A DNA stretch of 64,000 nucleotides, taken from contig NZ_REFJ01000003.1 of assembly GCF_003688415.1 (NCBI RefSeq), positions 62,001-126,000 of the forward strand. The letters run 5' to 3'. The DNA is from Umboniibacter marinipuniceus. GTDB lineage: Bacteria; Pseudomonadota; Gammaproteobacteria; Pseudomonadales; DSM-25080. A program made the position numbers and the translations under genes. Of this stretch, positions 8,709-18,944 are shown one piece after another. The first letter of the stretch is position 1, and each line of letters opens with the position of its first letter. The notes below the pieces were generated by a model. The model was not told where the DNA came from. It ran no database searches and saw nothing but the letters and a program-made list of their open reading frames with translations.

Positions 8709-9545
8709 TTATTTTCGCGTATCCGCGAGACTCTTTTTGACACGCTGATAAGTTGATTTAGCGCGCTCGCCACGGAGGCGGTACATAGCTGTTGACAGCA
8801 GATCCACCCACATCATCATCAGCAACCGGGAGCTCATTGGGGTTACGAGCTCAGTATTCTCAGTGGAGCGAATAGGTAGGACGAAATCGGCAACCTTAGC
8901 CAATGAACTCCCTGCGCGGGTGATTGCAATGACCGTAGCGTTGGATTGCTTAGCTAACTCTGCTACCTCGATGGTCAATGAAGTTCTCCCAGTAAACGAG
9001 AACAGCACAATACAAACCGATTCATCCGCCGCTACCGCAGCCATCCGCTGCTTCAATATATCCTCGTAGTAAACGGCAGATACACCCATTCGAAAAAAGC
9101 GGTGTTGCGCATCAGCCGCCACGGCTGCGGCAGCACCGATCCCATAAAACTCTAATCGCTTTGCTTTATTTAACGCTTGCTCCACCGCGTTCATATCAAC
9201 CGAGTTAACGGCGGCAGGCAGCGCATCTAAATCTGCCTTAGCCTGACGAATCAAACCGTGGACGATATCGCTGTCGGAACTATCATCAATAACACCACCG
9301 CTAAACTGCGCATCAACGGCAACTGACGATGCCAACTTAAGCTTAAGGTCCGGAAATCCATCACAACCAAGACGTTTGGCGAGTCTGCCGACCGTTGGCG
9401 GACTGACTTCAGCTTTTGCTGCTAACTCGGCAGTGCTGATGCGCGTTGCCGAGACAACATCCGCTAAAATGACTTCCGCTACTGCACGTTCCGCAGTTGA
9501 AAGACTAGCCAGCGACGCTTCCATTTGAACTTGTAATTCAGACAC
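8709..9545 (-). CDS. hexR: HexR, RpiR-family regulator of central carbon metabolism
   Basis: A 278-residue RpiR-family regulator: an N-terminal helix-turn-helix domain (residues about 1-75, with AKAEVSPPTVGRLAKRLGCDGFPDLKLKL) and a C-terminal SIS sugar-phosphate domain (about 120-255). In gammaproteobacteria and pseudomonads HexR responds to 2-keto-3-deoxy-6-phosphogluconate and controls edd, zwf, gap and glyoxylate-shunt genes. The start is GTG, preceded by GAGGTG at a good distance. A TGTAAT-N3-ATTACA palindrome lies 15 bases upstream, indicating autoregulation. The co-directed gap gene supports the assignment. Confidence 0.88.
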   Translation of the reverse strand: MSELQVQMEASLASLSTAERAVAEVILADVVSATRISTAELAAKAEVSPPTVGRLAKRLGCDGFPDLKLKLASSVAVDAQFSGGVIDDSSDSDIVHGLIRQAKADLDALPAAVNSVDMNAVEQALNKAKRLEFYGIGAAAAVAADAQHRFFRMGVSAVYYEDILKQRMAAVAADESVCIVLFSFTGRTSLTIEVAELAKQSNATVIAITRAGSSLAKVADFVLPIRSTENTELVTPMSSRLLMMMWVDLLSTAMYRLRGERAKSTYQRVKKSLADTRK

Positions 9546-9560
9546 AGTAATTACACCTCA

Positions 9561-9575
9561 TGTAATTTGATTACA
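9561..9575. promoter_or_regulatory. Predicted HexR operator
   Basis: TGTAATTTGATTACA is a perfect 6-3-6 inverted repeat that fits the HexR consensus described for Shewanella and relatives (TGTAAT-www-ATTACA). It sits 15 bases before the hexR GTG and overlaps its leader, so HexR should repress its own hexR-gap transcript. The divergent nupC promoter is within about 100 bases and might also be affected. Confidence 0.8.
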
Positions 9576-9681
9576 TATTACCGCATGATATCACCAAAGC
9601 AAGTCATTTTATTTCAATGTTTTATTGCCACACTCTCTGGGTGGTTTAAACTAGCGGAAACTTTCTCAAAGAGAACTCTCA

Positions 9682-10938
9682 ATGGATTTGACTTTTTTAC
9701 GTTCTATCATCGGTATCTTGTTCCTCTTGACGGTGGCCTACTGCCTCTCGAAGCATAAGGACAGGATTAATTATCGTACCGTTGTGAGCGCGTTCTTACT
9801 GCAATTTTCCATTGGCGCTATGGTGCTCTGGTGGGAGCCAGGTAAAGACATGCTGTTCGCACTATCTAACGGTGTCAGCAATGTCATCGCTTATGGTACA
9901 GAGGGAATTAGCTTCATCTTTGGGCCCGAGATTGCCGCCGGTGGCGGCGGCAGCATCGGCTTTGTTTTTGCCTTCATGGTACTCCCAATGATCATCTTTA
10001 TTTCTTCATTGATTGCCGTGCTCTATTACATTGGCTTAATGGAATGGGTAATTCGCATTCTTGGTGGCGCACTCCAGCGAGTAACCAAAACAAGTCGTCC
10101 CGAATCGCTTTCTGCCGCCGCAAACATATTTGTTGGCCAAACCGAAGCCCCCTTGCTGGTTAAACCGTTCTTACCAACAATGACCAGGTCTGAACTCTTT
10201 GCCGTCATGGTTGGCGGGCTCTCTACCGTAGCGGGTTCCATCATTGCGGGCTTGCTGGCAGTAGGTATTGAACTGAAGTTTTTAATTGCCGCTAGCTTTA
10301 TGGCTGCACCGGGAAGCTTACTGATGGCAAAGCTCATCTTGCCTGAGGTAGAAACACCCAAAGAAAGCTTGGCGGAACTCGACGAACAAGAAGATGGACC
10401 GGTAAATGTTATCGATGCTGCCGCATCTGGGGCGGCAAGTGGCATGAAATTGGCCGCTAATGTCGGCGCGATGGTACTAGCTTTTGTATCACTTATTGCC
10501 TTGCTGAACGGCTTCCTAGGATGGTTTGGTGAAGTAACAGGAATTGCCGGCTTCCTCGCGATTGATGCGCTTAGCATGGACTATCTGTTAGGTAAGCTGT
10601 TCCAGCCGGTCACCTGGTTATTAGGCGTCCCATGGAACGAAGCTTCAATTGCTGGAAGTTTCATCGGTCAGAAGATTGTGATCAACGAGTTTGTAGCCTA
10701 TCTTGAATTTGCTCAAATCAAAGAAACACTTAGCCTCAACACTCAGGTTATAGTGACTTTCGCACTCTGTGGCTTCGCTAACTTTTCTAGTATCGCCATT
10801 TTGGTTGGTGGAATTGGAGGAATGGCGCCGTCCCGACGCCACGAAATTGCGAAACTCGGTTTACTAGCGGTAACTGCCGCAACCTTAGCGAATTTAATGA
10901 GCGCCACACTTGCTGGCTTCTTTATGGCTGTGTCTTAG
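9682..10938 (+). CDS. NupC-family concentrative nucleoside transporter
   Basis: A 418-residue inner-membrane transporter of the concentrative nucleoside transporter family, which imports nucleosides with H+ or Na+. The three family regions are in order: Nucleos_tra2_N at residues about 10-80 (ending [15 protein letters not shown]), the gate region at 100-200 with [15 protein letters not shown], and the C-terminal domain at 215-415 with [23 protein letters not shown] and [17 protein letters not shown] and INEFVAY hold residues that contact nucleoside in solved homologues. It is divergent from hexR. Nucleoside specificity is not predictable. Confidence 0.9.
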   Translation: MDLTFLRSIIGILFLLTVAYCLSKHKDRINYRTVVSAFLLQFSIGAMVLWWEPGKDMLFALSNGVSNVIAYGTEGISFIFGPEIAAGGGGSIGFVFAFMVLPMIIFISSLIAVLYYIGLMEWVIRILGGALQRVTKTSRPESLSAAANIFVGQTEAPLLVKPFLPTMTRSELFAVMVGGLSTVAGSIIAGLLAVGIELKFLIAASFMAAPGSLLMAKLILPEVETPKESLAELDEQEDGPVNVIDAAASGAASGMKLAANVGAMVLAFVSLIALLNGFLGWFGEVTGIAGFLAIDALSMDYLLGKLFQPVTWLLGVPWNEASIAGSFIGQKIVINEFVAYLEFAQIKETLSLNTQVIVTFALCGFANFSSIAILVGGIGGMAPSRRHEIAKLGLLAVTAATLANLMSATLAGFFMAVS

Positions 10939-11079
10939 CTGAACCACTAATAGTGCCCGGTCACTCCGATGCGTAACTGGGCATTCAAGGACGCTACTAA
11001 CAAATTACCTACTTAAACTACTCGCTATGGGAACGGCCGCGCCGTGAGTAACCTCTTGAATGAGCACTAATGATGCGAA

Positions 11080-11922
11080 CTAGGACTTAACTCCTAGCTC
11101 CCTTAAACGCTCTAAAAGATAGCTTGCCTGAGTATAGCGCTCTGAGAGTTTTACCTCTGCTCGCGGGTGCAAGAATAACGGCAGAGATATGCGTGATTGC
11201 GTTGCCGCCTCACCAACCGGGTTCACTACTCGATGAGTGGTTGAGGGAAAGTACCCTCCCGAGGCTTCCTGTAGCATATCGCCAATATTAATCACCAAGT
11301 AGCCAAACTCGCAGGGTACATCTAGCCACTCATTTTCCTTGGTCAATACCTGCAAGCCAGGTTCATTCGCAGCAGGAAGAATGGTCAATAGATTGATATC
11401 TTCGTGTGCAGCAGCGCGGATGGCGTCAGGCTCTTCTTCTCCCGACAGTGGAGGATAGTGCAATACTCGAAGTAGTGTATTTGGCGTATCTTTAATCATA
11501 TCAGCCAGCGGTTCGAGATACTTATCTGCAACCTCGACCGGCGAGTTATCCTCAACCCAATTAAGCAGTTCCGACGCTAATTCAGACGCCTGCTCATAGT
11601 AGGATAGAATTTCATCGCTCAACTCCACCGGTATCCGTCCCCAAGGATAGACATGGTAGTATTCTTTAAGATCTTTTTTTCTCGCGCCCTTGGCGGTTTC
11701 AGAGATAACCTTCGAGAAGTAGCCATCTTGTTTCTCGGGGTCGAATTCATACTGAAACTTAGCGTCACTCAAAAAGAAGTCATACCAGCGGTCATAAATT
11801 GACTGCACAAGTTGTTTACTAATAGGGTGATTCACTAGGACGCCAAAACCGGTCTCTCTAAGTGATTCAACAAAACGCTGAGGGGCGTCGGCTGCCCGAT
11901 AGTCAACGACAGGGATCTGCAT
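11080..11922 (-). CDS. 2-oxoglutarate/Fe(II)-dependent oxygenase, IPNS-like
   Basis: A 280-residue oxygenase of the isopenicillin-N-synthase-like superfamily. The Fe(II) triad is visible as HED in AAHEDINLLT (about residue 171) and the second His in TTHRVVNP (about 229); the 2-oxoglutarate-binding Arg/Ser is in SRISLPLF. The N-terminal half carries the DIOX_N-type GFGVLVNHPI block. Bacterial members of this length are common, but their substrates are mostly unknown, so no reaction is assigned. It lies between nupC (convergent) and hutH and reads in the same direction as the hut genes. A strong hairpin separates it from hutH, so it is probably not part of the hut operon. Confidence 0.8.
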   Translation of the reverse strand: MQIPVVDYRAADAPQRFVESLRETGFGVLVNHPISKQLVQSIYDRWYDFFLSDAKFQYEFDPEKQDGYFSKVISETAKGARKKDLKEYYHVYPWGRIPVELSDEILSYYEQASELASELLNWVEDNSPVEVADKYLEPLADMIKDTPNTLLRVLHYPPLSGEEEPDAIRAAAHEDINLLTILPAANEPGLQVLTKENEWLDVPCEFGYLVINIGDMLQEASGGYFPSTTHRVVNPVGEAATQSRISLPLFLHPRAEVKLSERYTQASYLLERLRELGVKS

Positions 11923-11966
11923 GGATTTTCCTTAATATGTGGGTATTTTCACTCGCAAAATTTAAT

Positions 11967-11994
11967 GCTGGCTCAAACGTAAATCTGAGCCAGC
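11967..11994 (-). terminator. Probable terminator after hutH
   Basis: A perfect 9-bp stem (11967-11975 with 11986-11994) has a 10-nt loop. On the minus strand it is followed by an AT-rich run (ATTAAATTTT). It lies 73 bases after the hutH stop. Confidence 0.55.
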
Positions 11995-12066
11995 CAGCTG
12001 CCAAATTATAAACCAAATTCCGTAAGTTGGCGGAAATCCGAGCCAATCCTAGCGTAAAATATTTGC

Positions 12067-13602
12067 TTACAACAGTGAGCTAAATAGCTGCTGTTCCAAG
12101 AAAGGCAAATACGCTCCTGTTTCAATTAAGGTTTGGGCGTCAGCGATATCAGGCGCGAAGTAACGATCTTTGTCATAGAACGGCACCACGGCGCGCAATA
12201 ACGCCTTAGCGGCTTCGATCTCATCACTACTCTTCAAAGGTGCTCGAAAATCTAGACCTTGAGCCACTGACAGCAGCTCCACTGCCAAAATGCCCGCAGT
12301 ATTGGTGTTCATATCTCTCAGTCTTCGACCTGCGTAGGTCGCCATCGAAACGTGATCCTCTTGATTGGCCGAGGTGGGAAGCGAATCCACCGACGAGGGA
12401 TGCGCCAAGCTTTTATTTTCACTCGCGAGCGCGGCTGCGGTGACCTGAGCAATCATGAATCCAGAGTTTACGCCACCGTTATCAACCAAAAACGGCGGTA
12501 AGCCCGATAAATTTGAATCAATGAGCAATGCCATACGTCGTTCCGAGAGCGCACCAATTTCGGCAATAGCTAGCGCTATATTATCCGCCGCCATCGCTAC
12601 GGGTTCGGCATGAAAGTTGCCGCCCGAAATAAACTCGTCGTCCTCGGCAAATACGAGTGGGTTATCAGAGACACCATTCGCTTCGACGTGCAAAATTTTG
12701 GCCGCATTCTCAAGCTGTTGTAAACAGGCTCCCATCACTTGCGGCTGACAACGCAGCGAATAGGGATCTTGCACCTTTTGACAATCGATGTGAGCATCGC
12801 CCAGCTCACTCTCTCCCAGTAGTCGGCGGTAAATGGCCGCCGTAGCAATTTGCGCCTCGTGCCCGCGAGCCAGGTGAATACGTTCGTCAAAGGGTCTCCG
12901 CGAGCCCATCGCTGCCTCAACGCACATTGCGCCAGTCACCATCGCCGCGGCGAAATTGTCTTCCGCTCCGAACAAGCCCATTAACGCAAAAGCGGTAGAA
13001 GCTTGGGTACCATTCAGGAGTGCAAGCCCCTCTTTTGGAGCAAGACTAATTGGTTCGAGTCCGGCCAGTACCAAGCCATCCTTTGCAGGGAGTCGCTCTC
13101 CGTCAACGATTACTTCACCCTCCCCCAATAGCACGATGCTCATATGAGCGAGCGGCGCCAGATCGCCTGAAGCACCTACTGAGCCCTTTTCGGGAATAGC
13201 CGGATAGACTTCATGGTTGAGCAATTGGATCAGGGCTTGGATTACCGCTAAGCGAATACCCGAAAATCCGCGTGCCAATGAGTTAATCTTGAGCACCATT
13301 AACAGGCGCACAACTTCAGGCGCCATGAGCTCACCCACGCCTGCTGCATGTGAAAGTACAATTGAACGCTGCAGGAGTTCCAAATCCTCTTCCGCAATCG
13401 TGGTATTGGCCAACAAACCAAAGCCGGTGTTCACCCCGTAGACCGTTCGCCCTTCAGTGATGACTCGCTGAACGGCTGCGGAAGACGCATTAACTTGCTG
13501 ATAACAGCTTTCATCTAAGACAAGTTGAACTCGATTCCGCGCAATGAAGCGCAAATCGGCTAATGTGAGCGTTCCGGGAGTAATAGTGAACTTTTCCATC
13601 AT
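12067..13602 (-). CDS. hutH: Histidine ammonia-lyase
   Basis: A 511-residue histidine ammonia-lyase, the first enzyme of histidine breakdown, converting histidine to urocanate and ammonia. The Ala144-Ser145-Gly146 triad in [15 protein letters not shown] forms the MIO electrophile. Other conserved blocks are YGVNTGFG, the [14 protein letters not shown] active-site segment and [10 protein letters not shown]. Length is the family norm (about 510). It overlaps the end of hutU by 4 bases, indicating translational coupling in the order hutC-hutU-hutH. A hairpin after the gene probably ends the operon. Confidence 0.96.
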   Translation of the reverse strand: MMEKFTITPGTLTLADLRFIARNRVQLVLDESCYQQVNASSAAVQRVITEGRTVYGVNTGFGLLANTTIAEEDLELLQRSIVLSHAAGVGELMAPEVVRLLMVLKINSLARGFSGIRLAVIQALIQLLNHEVYPAIPEKGSVGASGDLAPLAHMSIVLLGEGEVIVDGERLPAKDGLVLAGLEPISLAPKEGLALLNGTQASTAFALMGLFGAEDNFAAAMVTGAMCVEAAMGSRRPFDERIHLARGHEAQIATAAIYRRLLGESELGDAHIDCQKVQDPYSLRCQPQVMGACLQQLENAAKILHVEANGVSDNPLVFAEDDEFISGGNFHAEPVAMAADNIALAIAEIGALSERRMALLIDSNLSGLPPFLVDNGGVNSGFMIAQVTAAALASENKSLAHPSSVDSLPTSANQEDHVSMATYAGRRLRDMNTNTAGILAVELLSVAQGLDFRAPLKSSDEIEAAKALLRAVVPFYDKDRYFAPDIADAQTLIETGAYLPFLEQQLFSSLL

Positions 13603-15275
13603 TTCTGCCCTCTCAGCATCGGTAGATCAAGACCTTGCTCCTGAGCACACGCTTTAGCGATATCATAGCCGGCATCCGCATGCCGCATGACACCGGTTGC
13701 CGGATCGTTCCATAGGACGCGGCTAACTCGTTCAGCAGCCTCCTCCGTCCCGTCACAGACAATCACTACCCCTGAATGTTGAGAGTAACCCATGCCTACT
13801 CCCCCACCATGGTGTAAGGATACCCATGTGGCACCTGACGCAGTGTTCAAAAGCGCGTTGAGCAGTGGCCAATCCGAGACCGCATCACTGCCATCCATCA
13901 TCGCCTCCGTCTCGCGGTTAGGACTGGCAACCGAGCCCGAGTCAAGGTGATCTCTGCCGATCACAATGGGGGCGTCAAGCTCACCGGATGCAACCATTTG
14001 GTTGAAGGCTCTGGCTAATCGCGCGCGACCCTTTAAGCCCACCCAACATATTCGAGCGGGTAGCCCTTGGAAGTTGATGCGTTCGCGGGCCATATCCAAC
14101 CAGTTGTGTAGGTGCGGGTCGTCGGGAATCAATTCTTTAACTTTGGCATCCGTTTTATAGATATCTTCTGGATTCCCAGATAGCGCTACCCACCGAAATG
14201 GGCCAATACCTTCGCAAAATAGCGGGCGGATATAAGCCGGTACAAAACCGGGGAAATCAAAGGCTGATTCAACGCCCATGTCCTTCGCCATTTGTCGGAT
14301 ATTGTTGCCATAATCCACTACCGCGGAACCAGCACGCTGAAATCCTAGCATCGCTTCTACCTGAATCGCCATTGACTCCTTGGCCGCCAAAACCACCTTA
14401 GCCTCATCCTTCAGGCGCAGCTCAGCCGCCTCAACCAAGCTCCAGCCCCTTGGTAAATAGCCATTCAACGGATCGTGTGCAGAAGTTTGATCAGTCACGA
14501 CATCGGGAATCACGCCTCGCCCAAGCAGACTTGGATAGACATCGGCTGCATTAGCACAGAGCCCAATACTGACAGGTCGACCGTCTAGCTTGGCCTGCTC
14601 AAGGCGCTGCAGCGCGTCATCCAGATCCGTAGCTTGCTCATCGAGATATCCTGTGCGTAGTCGGAAGTCGATACGTTCTTGATCCACTTCCACCGCAAGC
14701 ATTGAGAAGCCTGCCATGGTAGCAGCCAGTGGTTGAGCGCCTCCCATGCCACCTAGGCCACCGGTGAGAATCCATCGGCCTGAGGCAATACCGCTGAAGT
14801 GCTGCTTTGCCATCGCCACAAAAGTTTCATAGGTTCCCTGCACAATGCCCTGAGAACCAATATAAATCCACGATCCAGCGGTCATCTGCCCGTACATGGC
14901 AAGACCTTTCTTATCGAGTTCATTGAAGTGTTCCCAATTGGCCCAAGCTGGTACAAGGTTCGAATTGGCAATCAGTACTCGCGGTGCATTCGGGTGAGTG
15001 GTAAACACACCAACTGGCTTACCGGACTGGATCAACAGCGTCTGCTCATCGGTCAATCGCTGAAGAACCTCAATAATTCGATCATAACTTTCCCAGTCGC
15101 GCGCGGCGCGGCCGATGCCCCCATAGACCACGAGCTCCTGCGGTTTCTCCGCCACGTCGGGGTGTAGATTATTCATCAACATTCGCATAGCGGCTTCAGT
15201 CTGCCAAGATTGGCAGCTGAGCACGGAACCGGTTGGCGATTTTATTATTCGATTATTATCAATTCGCTTATTCAT
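13599..15275 (-). CDS. hutU: Urocanate hydratase
   Basis: A 558-residue urocanase, which hydrates urocanate to imidazolonepropionate using tightly bound NAD+. Conserved family blocks include the glycine-rich [18 protein letters not shown] segment that binds NAD, the [12 protein letters not shown] loop, the [12 protein letters not shown] segment with the conserved Cys, and [15 protein letters not shown] near the C-terminus. Length matches the usual 555-560. It is 8 bases downstream of hutC and overlaps hutH by 4 bases, so the three genes form one transcript under HutC control. Confidence 0.96.
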   Translation of the reverse strand: MNKRIDNNRIIKSPTGSVLSCQSWQTEAAMRMLMNNLHPDVAEKPQELVVYGGIGRAARDWESYDRIIEVLQRLTDEQTLLIQSGKPVGVFTTHPNAPRVLIANSNLVPAWANWEHFNELDKKGLAMYGQMTAGSWIYIGSQGIVQGTYETFVAMAKQHFSGIASGRWILTGGLGGMGGAQPLAATMAGFSMLAVEVDQERIDFRLRTGYLDEQATDLDDALQRLEQAKLDGRPVSIGLCANAADVYPSLLGRGVIPDVVTDQTSAHDPLNGYLPRGWSLVEAAELRLKDEAKVVLAAKESMAIQVEAMLGFQRAGSAVVDYGNNIRQMAKDMGVESAFDFPGFVPAYIRPLFCEGIGPFRWVALSGNPEDIYKTDAKVKELIPDDPHLHNWLDMARERINFQGLPARICWVGLKGRARLARAFNQMVASGELDAPIVIGRDHLDSGSVASPNRETEAMMDGSDAVSDWPLLNALLNTASGATWVSLHHGGGVGMGYSQHSGVVIVCDGTEEAAERVSRVLWNDPATGVMRHADAGYDIAKACAQEQGLDLPMLRGQK

Positions 15276-15283
15276 GATAGATC

Positions 15284-15988
15284 CTAGCTGTAGTCTAAAT
15301 CGGCGCTTAATTTGTAGCGCTCTCCGGGGTAAATGAGCTCAGCCAGTGACACTATGCCATTCCGACTAGCTGTGATTCGTTCAATGTTAAGGCAGGCTGT
15401 GCCAATGGAAATTTCGAGGTGCTCTGCGGCCGTAGCACTCGCATTCACCGCGCTGATAGTAGAGGAAGCGGATTGTAACGGCGACACCTCACTGAGGTAG
15501 GCATTAGGCGTCATTAGTATAAAATCCTGTTCTAGATATTCCGGTACCGCTGAGCACTTCACATAGCGCTGCTCCCATTGAAGCGGGCGGTCATTTTGAC
15601 AATGGACGATACTGGAGTAGAACACCTTATCACCCGGCGTCAGCTCAAATAAATTCGCGACGTGTGCGCTGGGTTCCCGCTCCTCTAGCATCAGTAGTCG
15701 TGCTTGGTAGCGATGCCCTAGGGCAGTAATTTCCTCCGCAATATTCCGTACTGACATGGTAGAACCTGATGCCGCTAAATCTCTGACAAAGGTCCCCTTA
15801 CCGCGAATTCGTGTCACCACATTGGTCGCTAGCAGCGCCTCAAGGGCCTTGCGCGCAGTCATTCTGCTCACATTAAATTGCTGTGCTAGTTCGTTTTCCG
15901 ATGGCACTCGATCGTGACTGAGCAATAATCCTTGCTCGATTTGTGTCAGAATATGTTCTTTAATGCGTTGGTAATGCGGTGCCTTCAT
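15284..15988 (-). CDS. hutC: Histidine utilization repressor HutC (GntR family)
   Basis: A 234-residue GntR/HutC-type repressor: a winged helix at residues about 5-70 ([26 protein letters not shown], then GKGTFVRD) and a UTRA effector domain at about 90-230. HutC proteins repress hut genes until urocanate is bound. It is the first gene of hutC-hutU-hutH and is divergent from hutI-hutG. A perfect 14-bp palindrome lies 31 bases upstream of its ATG, between the two arms, so it very likely controls itself and both arms. Confidence 0.92.
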   Translation of the reverse strand: MKAPHYQRIKEHILTQIEQGLLLSHDRVPSENELAQQFNVSRMTARKALEALLATNVVTRIRGKGTFVRDLAASGSTMSVRNIAEEITALGHRYQARLLMLEEREPSAHVANLFELTPGDKVFYSSIVHCQNDRPLQWEQRYVKCSAVPEYLEQDFILMTPNAYLSEVSPLQSASSTISAVNASATAAEHLEISIGTACLNIERITASRNGIVSLAELIYPGERYKLSADLDYS

Positions 15989-16019
15989 ATTAGAGCTTGA
16001 TATCGTATTGTTGACTATG

Positions 16020-16033
16020 GTTGTATATACAAC
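16020..16033. promoter_or_regulatory. Predicted HutC operator
   Basis: GTTGTATATACAAC is a perfect 14-bp palindrome close to the known HutC site form (CTTGTATGTACAAG in Pseudomonas and enterics). It sits between hutC (ATG at 15988) and hutI (ATG at 16060) and can serve both promoters. Its position rules out the longer hutI frame that would start with TTG at 16021. Confidence 0.82.
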
Positions 16034-16059
16034 ACAATTTTAGTGAGTGCTGTCAAGTT

Positions 16060-17283
16060 ATGTTCTTTGATCTGATAATAAAAAACGCCAATCTTGCGCT
16101 GACCGGCAATACCGTTAACTCCGCGGAACTAAACTGCCTTTATGGCGCCTCAGTAGGAATAAAAGACGGAATTATTGAAGCCATTTGGGAGGCCGATAAA
16201 GCCCAAGAAGCGAGTAGCTCAAAGGTTATCGATGCCTCGGGTCAATGGCTGCTACCCGGATTTTTAGATTGCCATACCCACTTAGTTTTTGCCGGGAATC
16301 GCGCCGACGAATTCGCGCGTCGAGCTCGGGGCGAAAGCTATCAACAAATTGCCGCGTCTGGTGGCGGTATCCTTTCCACCGTCCGCGCTACGCGTGAAGC
16401 AAGCGAAGACGAGCTCTTCGAAGTGAGTTTAGTTCGCGCTAAGGCGCTTGTTAGCGGCGGCGTCACCCACCTCGAGATCAAGTCAGGCTATGGTCTGGAC
16501 TGGGATAACGAGGCTAAGATGCTTCGTGTCGCTCAGCGCATCGGCACAGCCCTTAACATTGAAGTCAGTTGCACCTACCTGGGCGCCCACGCCCTCCCCC
16601 CTGAATACAGCACTAACCGCGCCGCCTACGTTGATATAATCTGTAATAATCATCTACCCAAGCTCGCGCAATTGAAGCTCGCCAGCGCGGTAGATATGTT
16701 TTGCGAAGGGATTGGTTTTAACGCTTCAGAATGTGAGCGAATTATTTGCGCCGCTCAAGCGCTTGGACTCAAAATTAAAGCACACGCTGAGCAACTTAGT
16801 CGCTCCGGTGGCGCAGCACTCATCGCTCAGTACCAGGGCTTGTCCGCGGATCATATTGAGTATTTAAGCCTCCCTGATATTAAAGCAATGGCAAAAAACA
16901 ACGTAGTAGGCGTGTTGCTTCCGGGTGCTTTCTATACACTTAACGACACTCAAAAACCACCTATCGATGCACTACGTAACGCGGGCGTAACGCTAGCAGT
17001 TTCGACTGATTTAAATCCGGGAAGTTCTCCCATCGGCTCGTTGCTATTGGTGGCGAACATGGCGGTCAATCAGTTCCAACTAACTATTGAGGAGGCGCTC
17101 TGGGGAATAACACTTCACGCAGCCAAAGCGCTCGGCATTGAAGATAGCCGCGGGAGTATCGCCGTTGGCAAACGCGCTGACGTTTGCCTTTGGCCAATCG
17201 AGACCCCGGAACAGCTCATCGTTGAAATCGGCCTTCACGCCCCAACTAAAATATGGAGCGCAGGGAGGGAGATTAATCTATGA
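16060..17283 (+). CDS. hutI: Imidazolonepropionase
   Basis: Third enzyme of histidine breakdown: a metal-dependent amidohydrolase opening imidazolone-5-propionate to N-formimino-L-glutamate. Motifs are LDCHTHLVFAGNRADEF (metal-binding HxH), EIKSGYGLDWDNE, CTYLGAHALPPEY (metal His), KAHAEQLS and a late STDLNPGSSP with the metal Asp. The ATG at 16060 (MFFDLIIKNA) is chosen because the longer frame would begin inside the HutC operator and adds no conserved residues; the protein is then 407 residues, the usual length. The gene overlaps hutG by 4 bases. Confidence 0.94.
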   Translation: MFFDLIIKNANLALTGNTVNSAELNCLYGASVGIKDGIIEAIWEADKAQEASSSKVIDASGQWLLPGFLDCHTHLVFAGNRADEFARRARGESYQQIAASGGGILSTVRATREASEDELFEVSLVRAKALVSGGVTHLEIKSGYGLDWDNEAKMLRVAQRIGTALNIEVSCTYLGAHALPPEYSTNRAAYVDIICNNHLPKLAQLKLASAVDMFCEGIGFNASECERIICAAQALGLKIKAHAEQLSRSGGAALIAQYQGLSADHIEYLSLPDIKAMAKNNVVGVLLPGAFYTLNDTQKPPIDALRNAGVTLAVSTDLNPGSSPIGSLLLVANMAVNQFQLTIEEALWGITLHAAKALGIEDSRGSIAVGKRADVCLWPIETPEQLIVEIGLHAPTKIWSAGREINL

Positions 17284-18203
17284 GCTTTGAATGGAAAGGA
17301 CGTATCGACAATGAAGATGGGCCATCAGCCGAGCGTTGGCACCAACGCGTCCAGGCGAGCCATAAGGCTGAATCCCCAACACTTGCGCTACTCGGCTTTC
17401 AAACCGATGAGGGCGTAGCGAGAAATAAAGGCCGAGTTGGCGCTAAAAATGGTCCGAACGCCTTACGAGCTGCCGCGGCAAACCTTCCTATCAATCAAGC
17501 CCTCAACCTTCGGGACGACGGCGACATCGAGGTTGAAGGTACCGACCTAGAAAGTGCTCAAGTTAAAGTCGCTGAGTGGGTCACTAACAAGCTGACACGT
17601 AACGAGTTCCCAATAGTCATGGGCGGTGGCCACGAAATTGCCTATGCGAGCTACCTAGGCTGGCGCCGCTGGGCAAAGCAACAGCGAAGTTTAGGGATTA
17701 TTAACTTAGACGCGCACTTAGATCTTAGGAAGCCCAATCCTACAGGATCTTCTGGTACACCGTTCTACCAAATTGCCCAATCCATTCAGCAAGATGGCGG
17801 GCAGTTTAAGTACTGGGTATTGGGCGTCAGTGAGGTGGCAAATACCGCTGCGCTTTTCCAGCGCGCGGAGGACTTAAACGTGCAGCTTACCTACGACAAC
17901 CAGCTGAATCTGGGTGAACCACCTGAGTTAGCATCTCAGCTGGTTGACTTTTGCAACGCAGTCGACGACATCTACTTAACGATTGATCTGGATGTCCTGC
18001 AAGCAGCATTTATGCCTGCTGTCAGTGCTCCAGCGGCAGGAGGACTAAGCTTGGCAATGGTTGAACGAATTATTTCAACGGTGATGCGCAGTGGTAAAGT
18101 TCGACTCGCTGACCTAGCCGAGCTGAACCCTGAATACGATATTGATTCAATTGGTTCGAAAACAGCTGCACGAGTACTTTACCGGATCAGCCGCTACCTG
18201 TAA
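17280..18203 (+). CDS. hutG: Formimidoylglutamase
   Basis: A 307-residue ureohydrolase of the arginase family that splits N-formimino-L-glutamate into glutamate and formamide, the one-step end of the hut pathway. The manganese ligands are visible: GGGHEIAYA near residue 118, INLDAHLDLR near 140 and LTIDLDVLQ near 235. The SSGTPFYQI segment is typical of HutG. The start overlaps the hutI stop (ATGA), showing translational coupling. With hutH, hutU and hutI, the whole path from histidine to glutamate is encoded here. Confidence 0.93.
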   Translation: MSFEWKGRIDNEDGPSAERWHQRVQASHKAESPTLALLGFQTDEGVARNKGRVGAKNGPNALRAAAANLPINQALNLRDDGDIEVEGTDLESAQVKVAEWVTNKLTRNEFPIVMGGGHEIAYASYLGWRRWAKQQRSLGIINLDAHLDLRKPNPTGSSGTPFYQIAQSIQQDGGQFKYWVLGVSEVANTAALFQRAEDLNVQLTYDNQLNLGEPPELASQLVDFCNAVDDIYLTIDLDVLQAAFMPAVSAPAAGGLSLAMVERIISTVMRSGKVRLADLAELNPEYDIDSIGSKTAARVLYRISRYL

Positions 18204-18307
18204 GAAATTCATTGCTGGCGTTCGCCAAGTGCTAGATCCTAATCCTTAATCTAGTTCGAGGCACCCGCCAACATGACTTCATCATTTGAACACCTAGAAG
18301 GAGGTGT

Positions 18308-18934
18308 TTAAAGGGTACACGCCTCAACAGCTTGCTTAGCCGCTTCAGTAATTGCTAACCAGTTACCCGCGCGAATATTTGCATTATCAACCATCCAACT
18401 ACCACCCACGCAGACCACATTAGGTAGTGCCAAGAAGTCTTTGGCGTTAGCTGGACCAACACCGCCGGTTGGGCAGAATTTAATATCAGCTAAAGGGCCA
18501 CTCATTGCCTTGAGTAGTCCCACTCCGCCTACCACTGTAGCGGGGAATAGTTTGACAACTTCAAAGCCATATTCCGCCATCTTCATGGCTTCAGAAGGTG
18601 TTGCGACACCCGGCACAAAAGGCACCGGACCTTTGCTGACGGCATCCGCCAACGCTGTAGTACAGCCTGGACTGACACCAAATTGCGCACCGGCGGCAAC
18701 CGCCGCATGCCATTCTGCCTCGGTACGAACACTCCCCACACCAACTACCGCATCGTCAACATTCGCACGGATTGCCTCAATGGCTCCAAGCGCTGCGTCT
18801 GAGCGAAGCGTAACTTCTAATACCTTAATACCACCCTCAACAAGGGCTTTGGCGAGCGGCACAGCATCTTCTACGCGCTCAATAACTAATACTGGTAACA
18901 CCTTTGCTGCCAGTAGCAATGACTTACTATCCAT
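18308..18934 (-). CDS. eda: KDPG/KHG aldolase
   Basis: A class I aldolase of 208 residues that cleaves 2-keto-3-deoxy-6-phosphogluconate to pyruvate and glyceraldehyde-3-phosphate, the final Entner-Doudoroff step. Visible marks are VLPVLVIE near the start, GIKVLEVTLRS with the catalytic Glu, GVGSV, FGVSPGCT, and the Schiff-base lysine in EVVKLFPA. The start at 18934 (MDSKSLLLA) is preferred because AAGAGA precedes it and it leaves a 10-base gap after pgl; a longer frame from 18979 would run into pgl. It is last in edd-zwf-pgl-eda. An imperfect hairpin without a T-run (18289-18308) overlaps the stop. Confidence 0.93.
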   Translation of the reverse strand: MDSKSLLLAAKVLPVLVIERVEDAVPLAKALVEGGIKVLEVTLRSDAALGAIEAIRANVDDAVVGVGSVRTEAEWHAAVAAGAQFGVSPGCTTALADAVSKGPVPFVPGVATPSEAMKMAEYGFEVVKLFPATVVGGVGLLKAMSGPLADIKFCPTGGVGPANAKDFLALPNVVCVGGSWMVDNANIRAGNWLAITEAAKQAVEACTL

Positions 18935-18944
18935 GAATAATCTC

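Noticed and set aside
10026-10577. A 183-codon open frame antisense to the nucleoside transporter gene
   Set aside because: The + strand encodes a full NupC-type protein with all family motifs; the antisense frame has no recognisable domain and reflects codon bias.
16021-16059. TTG start that would lengthen hutI by 13 residues
   Set aside because: It lies inside the HutC operator and adds no conserved sequence; ATG at 16060 matches the family start.
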